Shown: piece after piece, positions 55,854 through 64,000 of the stretch
Position numbering within the stretch: the stretch's first letter is position 1
How the letters are laid out: the number at the start of each line of letters is the position of its first letter
NCBI GenBank assembly: GCA_963971575.1
Contig: OZ020611.1
Span: forward strand, 52,523,466 to 52,587,465
Direction of reading: 5' to 3'
Length of the DNA: 64,000 nucleotides
Source of the DNA: Liopterus haemorrhoidalis
Taxonomy: Eukaryota; Arthropoda; Insecta; Coleoptera; Dytiscidae
Notes under the pieces: model-generated
What the model was told of the DNA's origin: nothing
Database searches by the model: none
Seen by the model: the letters and a program-made list of their open reading frames with translations, nothing else
Program-made: the position numbers and the translations under genes

Positions 55854-55870
55854 TCCTCCCACCTTAATTT
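55854..55870 (-). promoter_or_regulatory. polypurine tract
   Basis: The minus strand reads AAGGTGGGAGGA directly before the TGTTGG start of the 3' LTR; it primes plus-strand synthesis in LTR elements. Confidence 0.75.
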
Positions 55871-55902
55871 GTTAAACATTAATACGAACAAATTAAACAA
55901 TA

Positions 55903-58900
55903 TTATAAATAACGTTTTGGCTTCTTTATTAGTCTGCCAGTTCTGGTAACATCAGTCTTGTAAATGTTTGGTGAAAATGGGACAATTTTTCTAGGATGTT
56001 GCTGTGCCGAAATCTTCTTGTTCAGAGTGGGAACATCGTCATCAACTATGCTCGTCTTTAACTGGACAGCATCTGAAACAAAAGGTTTATCTTTTCCGGA
56101 GAGTGAGGTAGCCGGAGTGGTAACCTCTGAATATTCATCGGAGTCAGCTTCTAACAAATATAGACGTCGGACAGGCCTCATTATCTCACCGGTGCTTGTT
56201 CGGAGAGTTGCCAGTCGAACATTACCATCATTGCCCGGATGCACACGAATAACTCGTGCCATTGGCCATTCGAGTTTCTTTTTATTATCTGAGCCAATCA
56301 ATACAACATCTCCAACTTTTATGTCTCGATGTTTTCTTCCATTAACGTGTTGAACCAACGTACTTAAATATTCTTTCAGAAATCTAACTCGTAAATCTTG
56401 TCGAATCTTCTGTCGGTATCGGAATCGTTTTTCAAAACCAGTTTCTTCAATACAATCTAGATCTTCTACATTATTTTTGGATATACCTTGTAAAAACATT
56501 ACCGGTGTCAATGGGGCTAAATCTTCCGAGTCTTCAGACACATACGTTAAAGGTCTTGAATTAATACTTGCTTCAATATCGCATATTACTGTTATTAGTT
56601 CTTCATAATAGAGTGAAGACTTGCCTAAGATTCTAACTAAAAGCTTTTTTACCATTTGTACTATTCTTTCCCACCAACCACCCCACCAAGGTGCACTGGG
56701 TGGAATAAATTTCCAACGAATTCTTTGTGTGGAATGATTAGCTATTATATATTGCCAGTCTAATGCTCGAAAGAGATTATCTGTTCCTCTGAAATTAGTC
56801 CCATTGTCACTATATACAACAGATGGCCTTCCGCGTCTGGCTACAAATCGTCTAAATGCTTGTAGAAATCCTTCCGTACTCAACGTTGTCACCAATTCTA
56901 AATGTACAGCACGATAGACTGCACAAGTGAACAAGGCGATCCAACTTTTGCTACCGTCTTTCAAATACAGAGGTCCAGCCATATCTACCCCTACGATTTC
57001 AAAAACTTCTGCATCTTTAATCCTATCTAGCGGTAGTGCTGCTGGAGGCGTTATTTGTCCACTAACGTCATGTCTTCTGCAATTTATACATTTCTCTCGA
57101 ATTCTTCTGATAGCTTTTCTGCTCTGTAAAATCCAGTAATGTTCTCGCAGTTTGGTCATCAAGATTTGAACTCCTATATGGTTGTTCCTAACATGAGTAT
57201 CCCTAATGAGATACTCTACCAAACAGTGTTTAGACGGTAACAAAATCGGATATCTGAAATCATAAAGATCGTTTTTTCTGGTTATTTTGGTAACGACTCG
57301 AATGATGCCATTTTGATCAGTATGTGTCCGAAGACGCTCAAACGTCTTGGGGCTCGTGAAACTTTCTTTCTGCACGATTCGCAATACAGCCTTTTCAGCT
57401 TCGTTTATTTCTTCTACTGAGAGCTCACCAGACAAAGTTTCCTTTCTTGTATTTCTGATGAACCTTCGGATCCAACCCATCAATCGAATTACACGTGAGT
57501 AAGATGAAAATCGTCTTACATACCATGGCACGCTCTCTTGTACTAAATTACTCGTTACCATTTTCTTGATTTCAGAAGCAACTTCTTCTTCGTTGACCTC
57601 GATATTTGCAGTTGGCCAAAATCGTTCAGGCAACTGTAGCCAAGAAGGGCCCTCCCACCATCGGGATTCTAACAATTTCATTGGTGTTGTTCCTCGGGAT
57701 GGCAGGTCTGCAGGGTTCTTTTCTCCGGGCACATATTGCCATTCACTTACCTTCGTGCTTTTCAAGATTTCGCTAACTCTGTTCATCACGAATACTCCCC
57801 AGTTAGCTGACCTTGTGATCCAGCTAATGGCTGTGGTGGAATCACTCCAATAAAATGTTTTTATATCTGTTAAATGCAAACCTCTCTTTACAGATGTAGC
57901 TAGTCGAGTTCCTATGACACAGGCAAGCAATTCTAATCGCGGGATAGTTGCCTTCTTCAATGGGGCTACCCTCGACTTTGCCTGCAAGAGCTGAACACTC
58001 ACCCCATTTTCACTTTCGGACCGAAGGAACAATGCTGCAGCATATGCTTTTTGACTTGCATCGCAAAATACATGTAGACTCCAAGATGATCTTTCATTTG
58101 AGCTTGAAATCTTTCGTGGTATTTTAACTTCCGACAAGATATTAATCTGTCCAGCCCAATCGTTGAAACTCCTTTTCACCTCTGCGGACAGTTCTGTATC
58201 CCAACTCATTTTTACTGCCCACACTTCTTGCAACAGTAGTTTTGGAATCAATGTTACGGGTGCTAAAAAACCTACTGGATCATAGATTTTTTGCACAGCT
58301 GACAATAATGCTCTCTTTGTGAGTACATCTTTTTCTACCTTACCAATGTCACAACTAATAGTGTCTGCAACCTTATCCCATTTTAGTCCCAGAACACTGG
58401 TTACTCTTGAAGAGTCTGTATTGTCCTCAAAAATCGTTTCAGTTATGATGCTGTGTTCCCACGCACACAACTCCATATTGGCACCCTTTAAAAGTTCTAC
58501 CGATTCCTTACGAAAAGCTTCCAATTCTTTAGGACTGTCCACCGACGTTACACAATTATCTACGTAAAATGAGTCCTTGAGTAATTTCGCAGTTTCTTTT
58601 AAACGGTCTGATGCATTATTCAAATGGTACGTCAAAACTGCACCTAACAAAAAGGGGCTACAGTTGACACCAAACACTACTCTTTTATGTCGAAATTCAG
58701 TAAGAGTCTTGGCCTCTCCAGACTCCCACCATAAAAACCTTAGAAAGTCTCTATCTTCTTTTGTGATGCCTATTGTAAGAAAGGCCTTTTTAATATCTGC
58801 AATGACACCAACCCTCTTTTCTCTAAATCTCAACAGTATTGCAGGAATGAGTTCTATTAGATTTGGGCCTCGTTCAAGACAATCATTTAACGAACAAGTG

Positions 58901-61203
58901 TTTTTTGTCTTACACGAGGCATCAAACACAGGACGCACTGGTGTGGTTTTACTTTCTTCTCTAAATACTGGCCTGTGTGGTAAATAGTGTCCACGTATCT
59001 CTAGTTCTTCTTTCGGAACTATTTCAATTATACCCAGATCTAACCATGTTCGAAAAACTTGATCATATTCATCGATACGTTTCATAATTTTTAACTTGTT
59101 CGTAGTCGATTCTAATCGTTTGATCGTAATCTGTCTATTGTTGGGAATCTGCGATTTACTTAAAACCCATGGTAAACTAACCTCATAACGGCCTTCAGTA
59201 AACTTTACCGTTCTTAAAAAATACTCCATCGAATACCTCTCCCTCTCCTCTTTAGAAGTACTCTCAATCGGATCTCGTATTCCTAAAGTCTCAAGTTTCC
59301 ATAACTCGACTACAGTGTCCGAGACGTGGAGGTTGGTTACGAGCATCGCCACTGAGGTTTCAGGTTCAGATCTTGACGGTGCTCCAATTACAGTCCATCC
59401 AAAGACCGTCTCAAAAGCAGTCAAACCGCAATTCAGTTGGTGTGAAACTCCTGTCAAAAATTTTCCATACAAGTCAGCACCAATCAAAATTTGAATTTCT
59501 TGGTTTCCTGTCTCTAAATCATTTATCCAAATACCTTTCCTTGATAATTCCTTGAGCCAAGGTCCTTTCGTTAGTCTAGGTATTTTTCCACATATTTTAG
59601 GCTGGCTGAGGGCCTTAATTTTATAACGTACCTTGCTATCCAAACTTTCCAAAGTGAAAACATACCTGGTATGTGGTTTTATCTCAGTAGTTTCACCTCC
59701 GAATACTGTTTGTTGTAGGTGCTCTACTCCCGTACTCATTAAACTTGTTGATGCAGCAAAGCTCTCTTTAACATAGCTTTTTTGAGCTCCACTGTCAAAC
59801 AAAAGGCGTACAGTCTTCTTTCCAAACTTTCCTAAAACATTTACTAAGACTGTTTGTAATAAAACTTCACTAGAACTTACATGGTTAGCGACAACTTGTG
59901 ATACCTCATTGTCCTTTTCTGTAGTCATCTTACCGGACTCAATCTTAGTCTCTTCATTCGAAAGCTGTGGACATAATACTACGAAGTGCCTTTTTCCACA
60001 GATACAACATTTTATGTGGGCCTTGCACTTCTTAGCCATGTGGCCCTTTTTTAGACAAATATAACAACATTTTTGCTTTTGAATATTTTCCCTTTTTTGT
60101 TCTAAAGACATACTTTGTGCTTTCACACACCTGTCACTGATATGTTGTCCTTCACAAAATATACAGGTAGCACCCCTTTCGCTTCCTACATGTAGGCCCA
60201 TAGCTGTTGGTATTCCTTCTTCTGTTCTTTTTTGTCGCGTAGAATTTTTATTAAAATAATCAAATCCATCCCTTGCTAGACTAATCTTTTCTTCACTTTC
60301 AACTTCATTTTGTAAGAATTGCATTAATGAAGTAAGCTGGTTATTCGAAGTATCTTCTTTTAAAGTGCTATCATTAGTACAAGGATTACGCTGCCATGCC
60401 TTTAAAATATCATCCGGTAAACTTGATTCAACTAGGGGAAACAGCATCGATGCATATTTATCACTAGCCACTCCGAGTGTTTCTAGTGCACGTAAATGTG
60501 ACTCTAAAGTATCATACATTCCACTTAAATTTCTATTGGAGCTTACTTGTCTGTTGTTGTTTATAACGAGCTTAAGAAGCTCTCGAACATACACCTCTAC
60601 TAGCATGTCCTCTTTTCCAAACCTACGATGGAGGGCTTCGACAGCTTTTCCATAATTTTCTTCTGACTGTGGATAGCTAGACACCACACGATATGCTTTG
60701 GAACCCTTCACCATAGCCTGGAGTAAATACTGAAACTTATCTGCCGTAGAGAGTTTTTGGTCCTCATGTATATGTTTAAACTGGGCCCACCAGCCTAGCC
60801 ACTCCTTCAGGTCTCCGTCGAACCTTTTCAGACTAATTTTAGGATACTTGACATTAGTATTAACAATGCATGTACCAACCTGACTGCATTCTCCTGTATT
60901 TACTACTTCTGAAAGACATTTTTCACCTTTTAATTTTGCTAATCTGTATTTTGCCCGATACTCTTCAATACTGGCAAATTCTTTATCCTGTGCGTCCTCC
61001 GTTTGCATATCGTCGTCCATCAAAACATCTATTACTTTCTGATCCCATTCATCAAGCCTCTGAAAATCATTTACCATACCTTCTAATTGTGCTTGCATTT
61101 GAACCATATCGAAATCACTCTTCTCTGTAAGTTGTAGCAACTCATTTACTGATTTAGTGAGTGCCACTCTAAACGGTCTTCTGTTTCTCCTTAATTTATC
61201 CAT
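55903..61203 (-). CDS. BEL/Pao gag-pol polyprotein, intact
   Basis: 1,766 codons, ATG at 61,203 (ATGGATAAATTAAGG), 49 bases inside the PBS. In order: gag core (KRFDGDLKEWLGWW, near residue 120), CCHC knuckles (CCYICLKKGHMAKKC near 377), aspartic protease (LLFDSGAQKSYV near 466), RT (FDASCKTKNTCSLND, DIKKAFLTI, and the family-typical YVDN near 879), RNase H (FCDASQKAYAA near 1,045; WSDSTT; NPADLPSRG), and integrase with a CINCRRHD zinc motif near 1,371 and the DDE residues in GVDMAGP, YSDNGTNF (near 1,463) and CDIEASINSRP. Every catalytic motif seen is intact and there is no stop or frameshift, so the product is plausibly functional. The protein is processed by its own protease. Confidence 0.95.
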   Translation of the reverse strand: MDKLRRNRRPFRVALTKSVNELLQLTEKSDFDMVQMQAQLEGMVNDFQRLDEWDQKVIDVLMDDDMQTEDAQDKEFASIEEYRAKYRLAKLKGEKCLSEVVNTGECSQVGTCIVNTNVKYPKISLKRFDGDLKEWLGWWAQFKHIHEDQKLSTADKFQYLLQAMVKGSKAYRVVSSYPQSEENYGKAVEALHRRFGKEDMLVEVYVRELLKLVINNNRQVSSNRNLSGMYDTLESHLRALETLGVASDKYASMLFPLVESSLPDDILKAWQRNPCTNDSTLKEDTSNNQLTSLMQFLQNEVESEEKISLARDGFDYFNKNSTRQKRTEEGIPTAMGLHVGSERGATCIFCEGQHISDRCVKAQSMSLEQKRENIQKQKCCYICLKKGHMAKKCKAHIKCCICGKRHFVVLCPQLSNEETKIESGKMTTEKDNEVSQVVANHVSSSEVLLQTVLVNVLGKFGKKTVRLLFDSGAQKSYVKESFAASTSLMSTGVEHLQQTVFGGETTEIKPHTRYVFTLESLDSKVRYKIKALSQPKICGKIPRLTKGPWLKELSRKGIWINDLETGNQEIQILIGADLYGKFLTGVSHQLNCGLTAFETVFGWTVIGAPSRSEPETSVAMLVTNLHVSDTVVELWKLETLGIRDPIESTSKEERERYSMEYFLRTVKFTEGRYEVSLPWVLSKSQIPNNRQITIKRLESTTNKLKIMKRIDEYDQVFRTWLDLGIIEIVPKEELEIRGHYLPHRPVFREESKTTPVRPVFDASCKTKNTCSLNDCLERGPNLIELIPAILLRFREKRVGVIADIKKAFLTIGITKEDRDFLRFLWWESGEAKTLTEFRHKRVVFGVNCSPFLLGAVLTYHLNNASDRLKETAKLLKDSFYVDNCVTSVDSPKELEAFRKESVELLKGANMELCAWEHSIITETIFEDNTDSSRVTSVLGLKWDKVADTISCDIGKVEKDVLTKRALLSAVQKIYDPVGFLAPVTLIPKLLLQEVWAVKMSWDTELSAEVKRSFNDWAGQINILSEVKIPRKISSSNERSSWSLHVFCDASQKAYAAALFLRSESENGVSVQLLQAKSRVAPLKKATIPRLELLACVIGTRLATSVKRGLHLTDIKTFYWSDSTTAISWITRSANWGVFVMNRVSEILKSTKVSEWQYVPGEKNPADLPSRGTTPMKLLESRWWEGPSWLQLPERFWPTANIEVNEEEVASEIKKMVTSNLVQESVPWYVRRFSSYSRVIRLMGWIRRFIRNTRKETLSGELSVEEINEAEKAVLRIVQKESFTSPKTFERLRTHTDQNGIIRVVTKITRKNDLYDFRYPILLPSKHCLVEYLIRDTHVRNNHIGVQILMTKLREHYWILQSRKAIRRIREKCINCRRHDVSGQITPPAALPLDRIKDAEVFEIVGVDMAGPLYLKDGSKSWIALFTCAVYRAVHLELVTTLSTEGFLQAFRRFVARRGRPSVVYSDNGTNFRGTDNLFRALDWQYIIANHSTQRIRWKFIPPSAPWWGGWWERIVQMVKKLLVRILGKSSLYYEELITVICDIEASINSRPLTYVSEDSEDLAPLTPVMFLQGISKNNVEDLDCIEETGFEKRFRYRQKIRQDLRVRFLKEYLSTLVQHVNGRKHRDIKVGDVVLIGSDNKKKLEWPMARVIRVHPGNDGNVRLATLRTSTGEIMRPVRRLYLLEADSDEYSEVTTPATSLSGKDKPFVSDAVQLKTSIVDDDVPTLNKKISAQQHPRKIVPFSPNIYKTDVTRTGRLIKKPKRYL

Positions 61204-61251
61204 TGCTAGAAACTGCCCTTGAAAAGACTATATTTATAAATACTACTGTTG

Positions 61252-61269
61252 ATCACGTCGGGGTCACCA
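61252..61269 (-). promoter_or_regulatory. primer-binding site (tRNA-Trp type)
   Basis: The minus strand reads TGGTGACCCCGACGTGAT, an 18-base complement to the 3' end plus CCA of eukaryotic tRNA-Trp. It lies 7 bases inside the 5' LTR. Confidence 0.85.
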
Positions 61270-61276
61270 ATTCTTA

Positions 61277-61515
61277 TATCAGAGCACCACAATCTACCCG
61301 ACTGTGAGCTTGACTATTAATATTGCGCTAAATAAACTCGTTTTTAAATTTTTCTAGAAACCTCTTTATTTTCACTGAAAATAATAGTTCATATATTCTC
61401 GTGGCAACATAAACAACAACAACAAAAATCAAACATTATCTCACTTATTTTTACATGGCCATCTCCTGAATAAAATAAAACTTTATTGTTTATTTAAGAT
61501 GGGCGCGTTCCAACA
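61277..61515 (-). repeat. 5' LTR of the intact BEL element
   Basis: The minus strand begins TGTTGGAACGCGCCCATC. 239 bp, same length and apparently the same sequence as 55,615-55,853. It should hold the promoter. Confidence 0.93.
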
Positions 61516-61670
61516 ACATATGTCATTCGTTTCCATGGTTTCATTGTTGGAATTTTAAATTTTGACATCCCAACTTGAAAAATGAAATAACCCAAGCAAG
61601 GTCCCTTCTCCTGACAACCTAAAAGAACTAAATTCCCATTTAGTTCCGCTTAACCGTTTGGAACAGACTG
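61516..61670. mobile_element. MITE copy 3, right part
   Basis: Starts with the second ACATA and continues MITE sequence to the terminal CCGTTTGGAACAGACTG; TA follows at 61,671-61,672. Confidence 0.88.
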
Positions 61671-61674
61671 TACC

Positions 61675-61884
61675 TGTTTTTTTATTTGTTCGGCCTCATA
61701 TTTGGTTTATACATGTGCTGTACTGTGCGTGTGTTTTCCAGTCATTCAAAGAAAAACCTTTTATTACAAACTGTTATTTATTTAGAATTAATAATACACT
61801 ATATTTTATTTATGTTACCAGGGTGATCCCTCAATTCTGCAAAATTCATTATTTTCTTAGATCACTCTGATCACATATATTACA
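61675..61884 (-). repeat. predicted 3' LTR of a Ty3/gypsy element
   Basis: About 210 bp with TG...CA ends (minus strand TGTAATATATGTG to AAAAACA), directly preceded on the minus strand by a polypurine tract AAGAAAGGAAGGAATGA (61,885-61,901). The partner LTR is outside the window, so the limits are predictions. Confidence 0.6.
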
Positions 61885-61975
61885 TCATTCCTTCCTTTCT
61901 TACAAAACAAAAATTTATTACTCTAACTTAAATTAACATTCATAGCTGTAATAGTCACATTATTGATTACATTGA

Positions 61976-64000
61976 TTACATTATTGTCCTGCTTCGCAAC
62001 TCATATTTCGGAGTTGGTTTTTCAACATTAACATTTTCTTTAATTAAATTATTTACATTATCATCTGTGATTTTACTAATTTCTATTTCTTTTCCTAAAG
62101 AAGATCGAGGAATAAATGAGTCATTTGGATTTATTTTATTATTTATATTTGCCTTAAGCATCTGATTCAAATGTCGCTTCCATTCCTCCCCTTCTTCGGT
62201 TTTTACAATAAATGTTCTTTTACCTAAGATTTTTGTTATTTTAGCATTAATCCATGATGTTTTGTTAAGTGCTCTATAATCTTTAACTAATACTGGTTCG
62301 TTTAATAAAAATGTTAAATTTCTTTTTCCCTTGTAATTATCAATTTGTCTCTTTTGATTTTTGTTAACAATATTTTTAACGTTTTCACGAAGTAAATCAA
62401 ATTTTGTTTTTACATATCTATTTAATAATAATTTTGCTGGCGTATTTTCCGTTGTTGCATGCTCAGTATTTCTATATTGAAACAAAAATCTGTTTACGAT
62501 AGTCATGATGGTGTCATGCTTATTGTTGAATCTAATTTTTTTTATTGCATTTTTTATTAACTTAACAGCATTTTCTGCTAAACCATTTGTTTCTGGGTGG
62601 TATGGTGCACCTGTTTTATGTTGAATTCCGTTTAAATTACAAAAGGTTTTAAACTCTTGAGAAACAAATGTTTTAGCATTGTCTGAGACCAAAATTTCTG
62701 GCAGTCCAAATCTAGCAAATATTTCTCGTAGTTTTTCTATAGTTTTCTCAGTAGTAATATTATTCATTTCAAAGCATTCTATCCATTTAGACATGGCATC
62801 TACTACTACCAAGAAATTTTTATTTAAAATTGTGAAAAAGTCTAAATGTAATCGTACCCAAGGCTTTTCTGGAAATTTCCAAGTAATTAATTCTGCCTTT
62901 TGAGGCGTTTGTCTATGAAATTTACATGCTTCACAATTTTGGACAATTTGTTCTATTTGTTTATCTAGCGAGGGCCACCAAAAATAAGAGCGCGCTATTG
63001 ACTTCATTTTCACGATTCCTGCGTGGCAGGAGTGAAGTTCATTTAAAACGTTTGCTTGCAGTGTCTCTGGTACAATTATTTTAATCCCCCGGAACAAACA
63101 ATTATTTTCAATGGTTATTTCGTTTCGTTTTATAAAATATGGATGCAATTCTTTTGATTTTAATTTATTTGGCCAACCGTTACGTGTGTAATGCATAACT
63201 TTATTTAATATTTTACTCTTTTGAGTTTCAAATTTAATTTTTTTTAAATTTAAATTAGCATTAATTTCACTGATAAAATTTGTATTAATTACAGAATTTT
63301 TTTCTTTGTTTGTAGCATCTTTACAATTTGTTGCTGATCTGGATAACCAGTCTGAATTATTTTTATCTGTTTTTACATATTTTATTTCGAAATCAAACGA
63401 ACTTAGAAATGAGGCCCAGCGTTGCAAACGATTTGCAGCTATAACAGGTATTCCCTTTTTAGGACCAAAAATTGTAACAAGTGGCTTATGATCTGTCTCT
63501 AGAATAAATTTTTGGCCAAATAAATATTGGTAAAATTTTTCTACTCCATATTTAATTGCGAGCGCTTCTTTTTCTATTTGGGAAAAATTTCTTTCGCCTC
63601 TATTTAATACTCGCGACGCGTAAGCTATCGGTCTAGATTCAGTTTCATAAATATGCGATAAAATCGCTCCTATCCCGAAACTTGATGCGTCAACTGTCAG
63701 CTTAATTGCTAAGTTCGGATCAAAATGTACTAAAATATTTGGCGATTTTAAAATTTCTTTAATTTTATTGAAAGAATTAGTACAATTTATATCCCAATTA
63801 AATTTTTGATCTTTTCTTAATAAATTATATAAAGGATGTAAAATTGTTGCTGCATCCGGTATAAATTTATGATAAAAGTTGACCATACCTAAAAAAGCTC
63901 GTAATTCAGATATATTAGTAGGTGTTTTTGCTTCGGTTATAGCTTCAACCCTCTCTGAAGTTTTATGAAGTCCATCCTTATTGATTATATGGCCTAAATA
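61976..64000 (-). CDS. Ty3/gypsy pol, C-terminal part (RT end, RNase H, integrase), partial
   Basis: Open from the window edge to the stop at 61,976; ATG 63,886 is internal, as the frame continues upstream (ELRAFLG before MVNFYHKFIP). Order: end of RT connection, RNase H (LTVDASSFGIGAIL; ETDHKPL), HHCC zinc finger (HSCHAGIVK...CEAC), integrase core with DDE in LDFFTIL, SDNAKTF and GLAENAVK, and a basic C-terminal tail ending YELRSRTIM. About 92 bp separates the stop from the predicted LTR. No break is seen in this part. Gag, protease and most of RT lie beyond the window. Confidence 0.93.
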   Translation of the reverse strand, partial: YLGHIINKDGLHKTSERVEAITEAKTPTNISELRAFLGMVNFYHKFIPDAATILHPLYNLLRKDQKFNWDINCTNSFNKIKEILKSPNILVHFDPNLAIKLTVDASSFGIGAILSHIYETESRPIAYASRVLNRGERNFSQIEKEALAIKYGVEKFYQYLFGQKFILETDHKPLVTIFGPKKGIPVIAANRLQRWASFLSSFDFEIKYVKTDKNNSDWLSRSATNCKDATNKEKNSVINTNFISEINANLNLKKIKFETQKSKILNKVMHYTRNGWPNKLKSKELHPYFIKRNEITIENNCLFRGIKIIVPETLQANVLNELHSCHAGIVKMKSIARSYFWWPSLDKQIEQIVQNCEACKFHRQTPQKAELITWKFPEKPWVRLHLDFFTILNKNFLVVVDAMSKWIECFEMNNITTEKTIEKLREIFARFGLPEILVSDNAKTFVSQEFKTFCNLNGIQHKTGAPYHPETNGLAENAVKLIKNAIKKIRFNNKHDTIMTIVNRFLFQYRNTEHATTENTPAKLLLNRYVKTKFDLLRENVKNIVNKNQKRQIDNYKGKRNLTFLLNEPVLVKDYRALNKTSWINAKITKILGKRTFIVKTEEGEEWKRHLNQMLKANINNKINPNDSFIPRSSLGKEIEISKITDDNVNNLIKENVNVEKPTPKYELRSRTIM

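Larger units (their letters stand above)
55615..61515 (-). mobile_element. apparently intact BEL/Pao LTR retrotransposon
   Basis: 5,901 bp: LTRs of 239 bp at both ends that look identical by eye, a 5-bp target duplication ACATA (55,610-55,614 and 61,516-61,520), a tRNA-Trp-type PBS, a polypurine tract, and one uninterrupted 1,766-codon gag-pol frame. It is inserted in MITE copy 3, whose two halves match the uninterrupted copy at 33.8 kb. All features expected for a recent, possibly active copy are present. BEL/Pao elements replicate through virus-like particles. Confidence 0.95.

Noticed and set aside
56000..61130. Several plus-strand ORFs of 60-136 codons
   Set aside because: Antisense to the intact BEL gag-pol frame.

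Overview
The window is insect nuclear DNA: AT-rich, and made almost entirely of transposable elements at different stages of decay. Insect-type evidence includes a mauritiana-subfamily mariner, BEL/Pao and Ty3/gypsy LTR elements, a protein-primed (Polinton/adintovirus-type) DNA polymerase, CR1-, RTE- and Jockey-like LINEs, TA-flanked MITEs, and fragments of host genes (an IAP, a synaptobrevin, a Giant-like bZIP). Order and species cannot be fixed from the sequence alone. There are no operons, CRISPR arrays or bacterial signals.

Layout. 0-2 kb: 3' part of a BIR-RING (IAP) gene with a nonsense codon, followed by a full-length dead mariner. 2-6.4 kb: a broken pPolB gene (minus strand) and a 147-bp tandem repeat. 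6.7-12.2 kb: a CR1-like LINE with an open 728-codon RT frame; its endonuclease is split by a 944-bp THAP-carrying DNA transposon flanked by AT. 12.9-13.7 kb: two probable host-gene exons on the minus strand. 14-17 kb: MITEs and old repeats. 16,969-24,670: one LINE bounded by an exact 14-bp target duplication, apparently containing a 2.6-kb, 19-unit, 139-bp satellite array upstream of its ORFs. 25-30 kb: sparse sequence, a repeat copy, an intronless broken synaptobrevin and a Tc1 pseudogene. 30.4-34.3 kb: an internally deleted BEL element with a SINE in one LTR and MITEs in the other LTR and in gag. 34.5-36.6 kb: inverted arms around 290-bp tandem repeats. 37.8-43.5 kb: an intron-bearing transposase pseudogene whose 3.8-kb intron holds a minisatellite, an (AC)n tract and a 2.1-kb probable solo LTR. 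44-48.7 kb: hAT and LINE fragments. 48.7-51.8 kb: a rearranged BEL element, whose RT piece recurs in inverse orientation at 54.8-55.5 kb. 53.6-54.1 kb: an open Giant-like bZIP frame. 55.6-61.5 kb: an apparently intact BEL/Pao element (one 1,766-codon frame, 239-bp LTRs that look identical by eye, PBS, PPT, 5-bp target duplication) inserted in a MITE. 61.7-64 kb: the 3' half of a Ty3/gypsy element running off the window.

Insertions nest in a readable order: MITE in hAT, MITE in LTR, SINE in LTR, BEL in MITE, DNA transposon in LINE, LTR in minisatellite in intron. Several are confirmed by target duplications or by a paralogous empty site inside the window. The strongest candidates for novelty are the LINE carrying a satellite array, the patchwork BEL fragments sharing one junction, and the intact BEL element.
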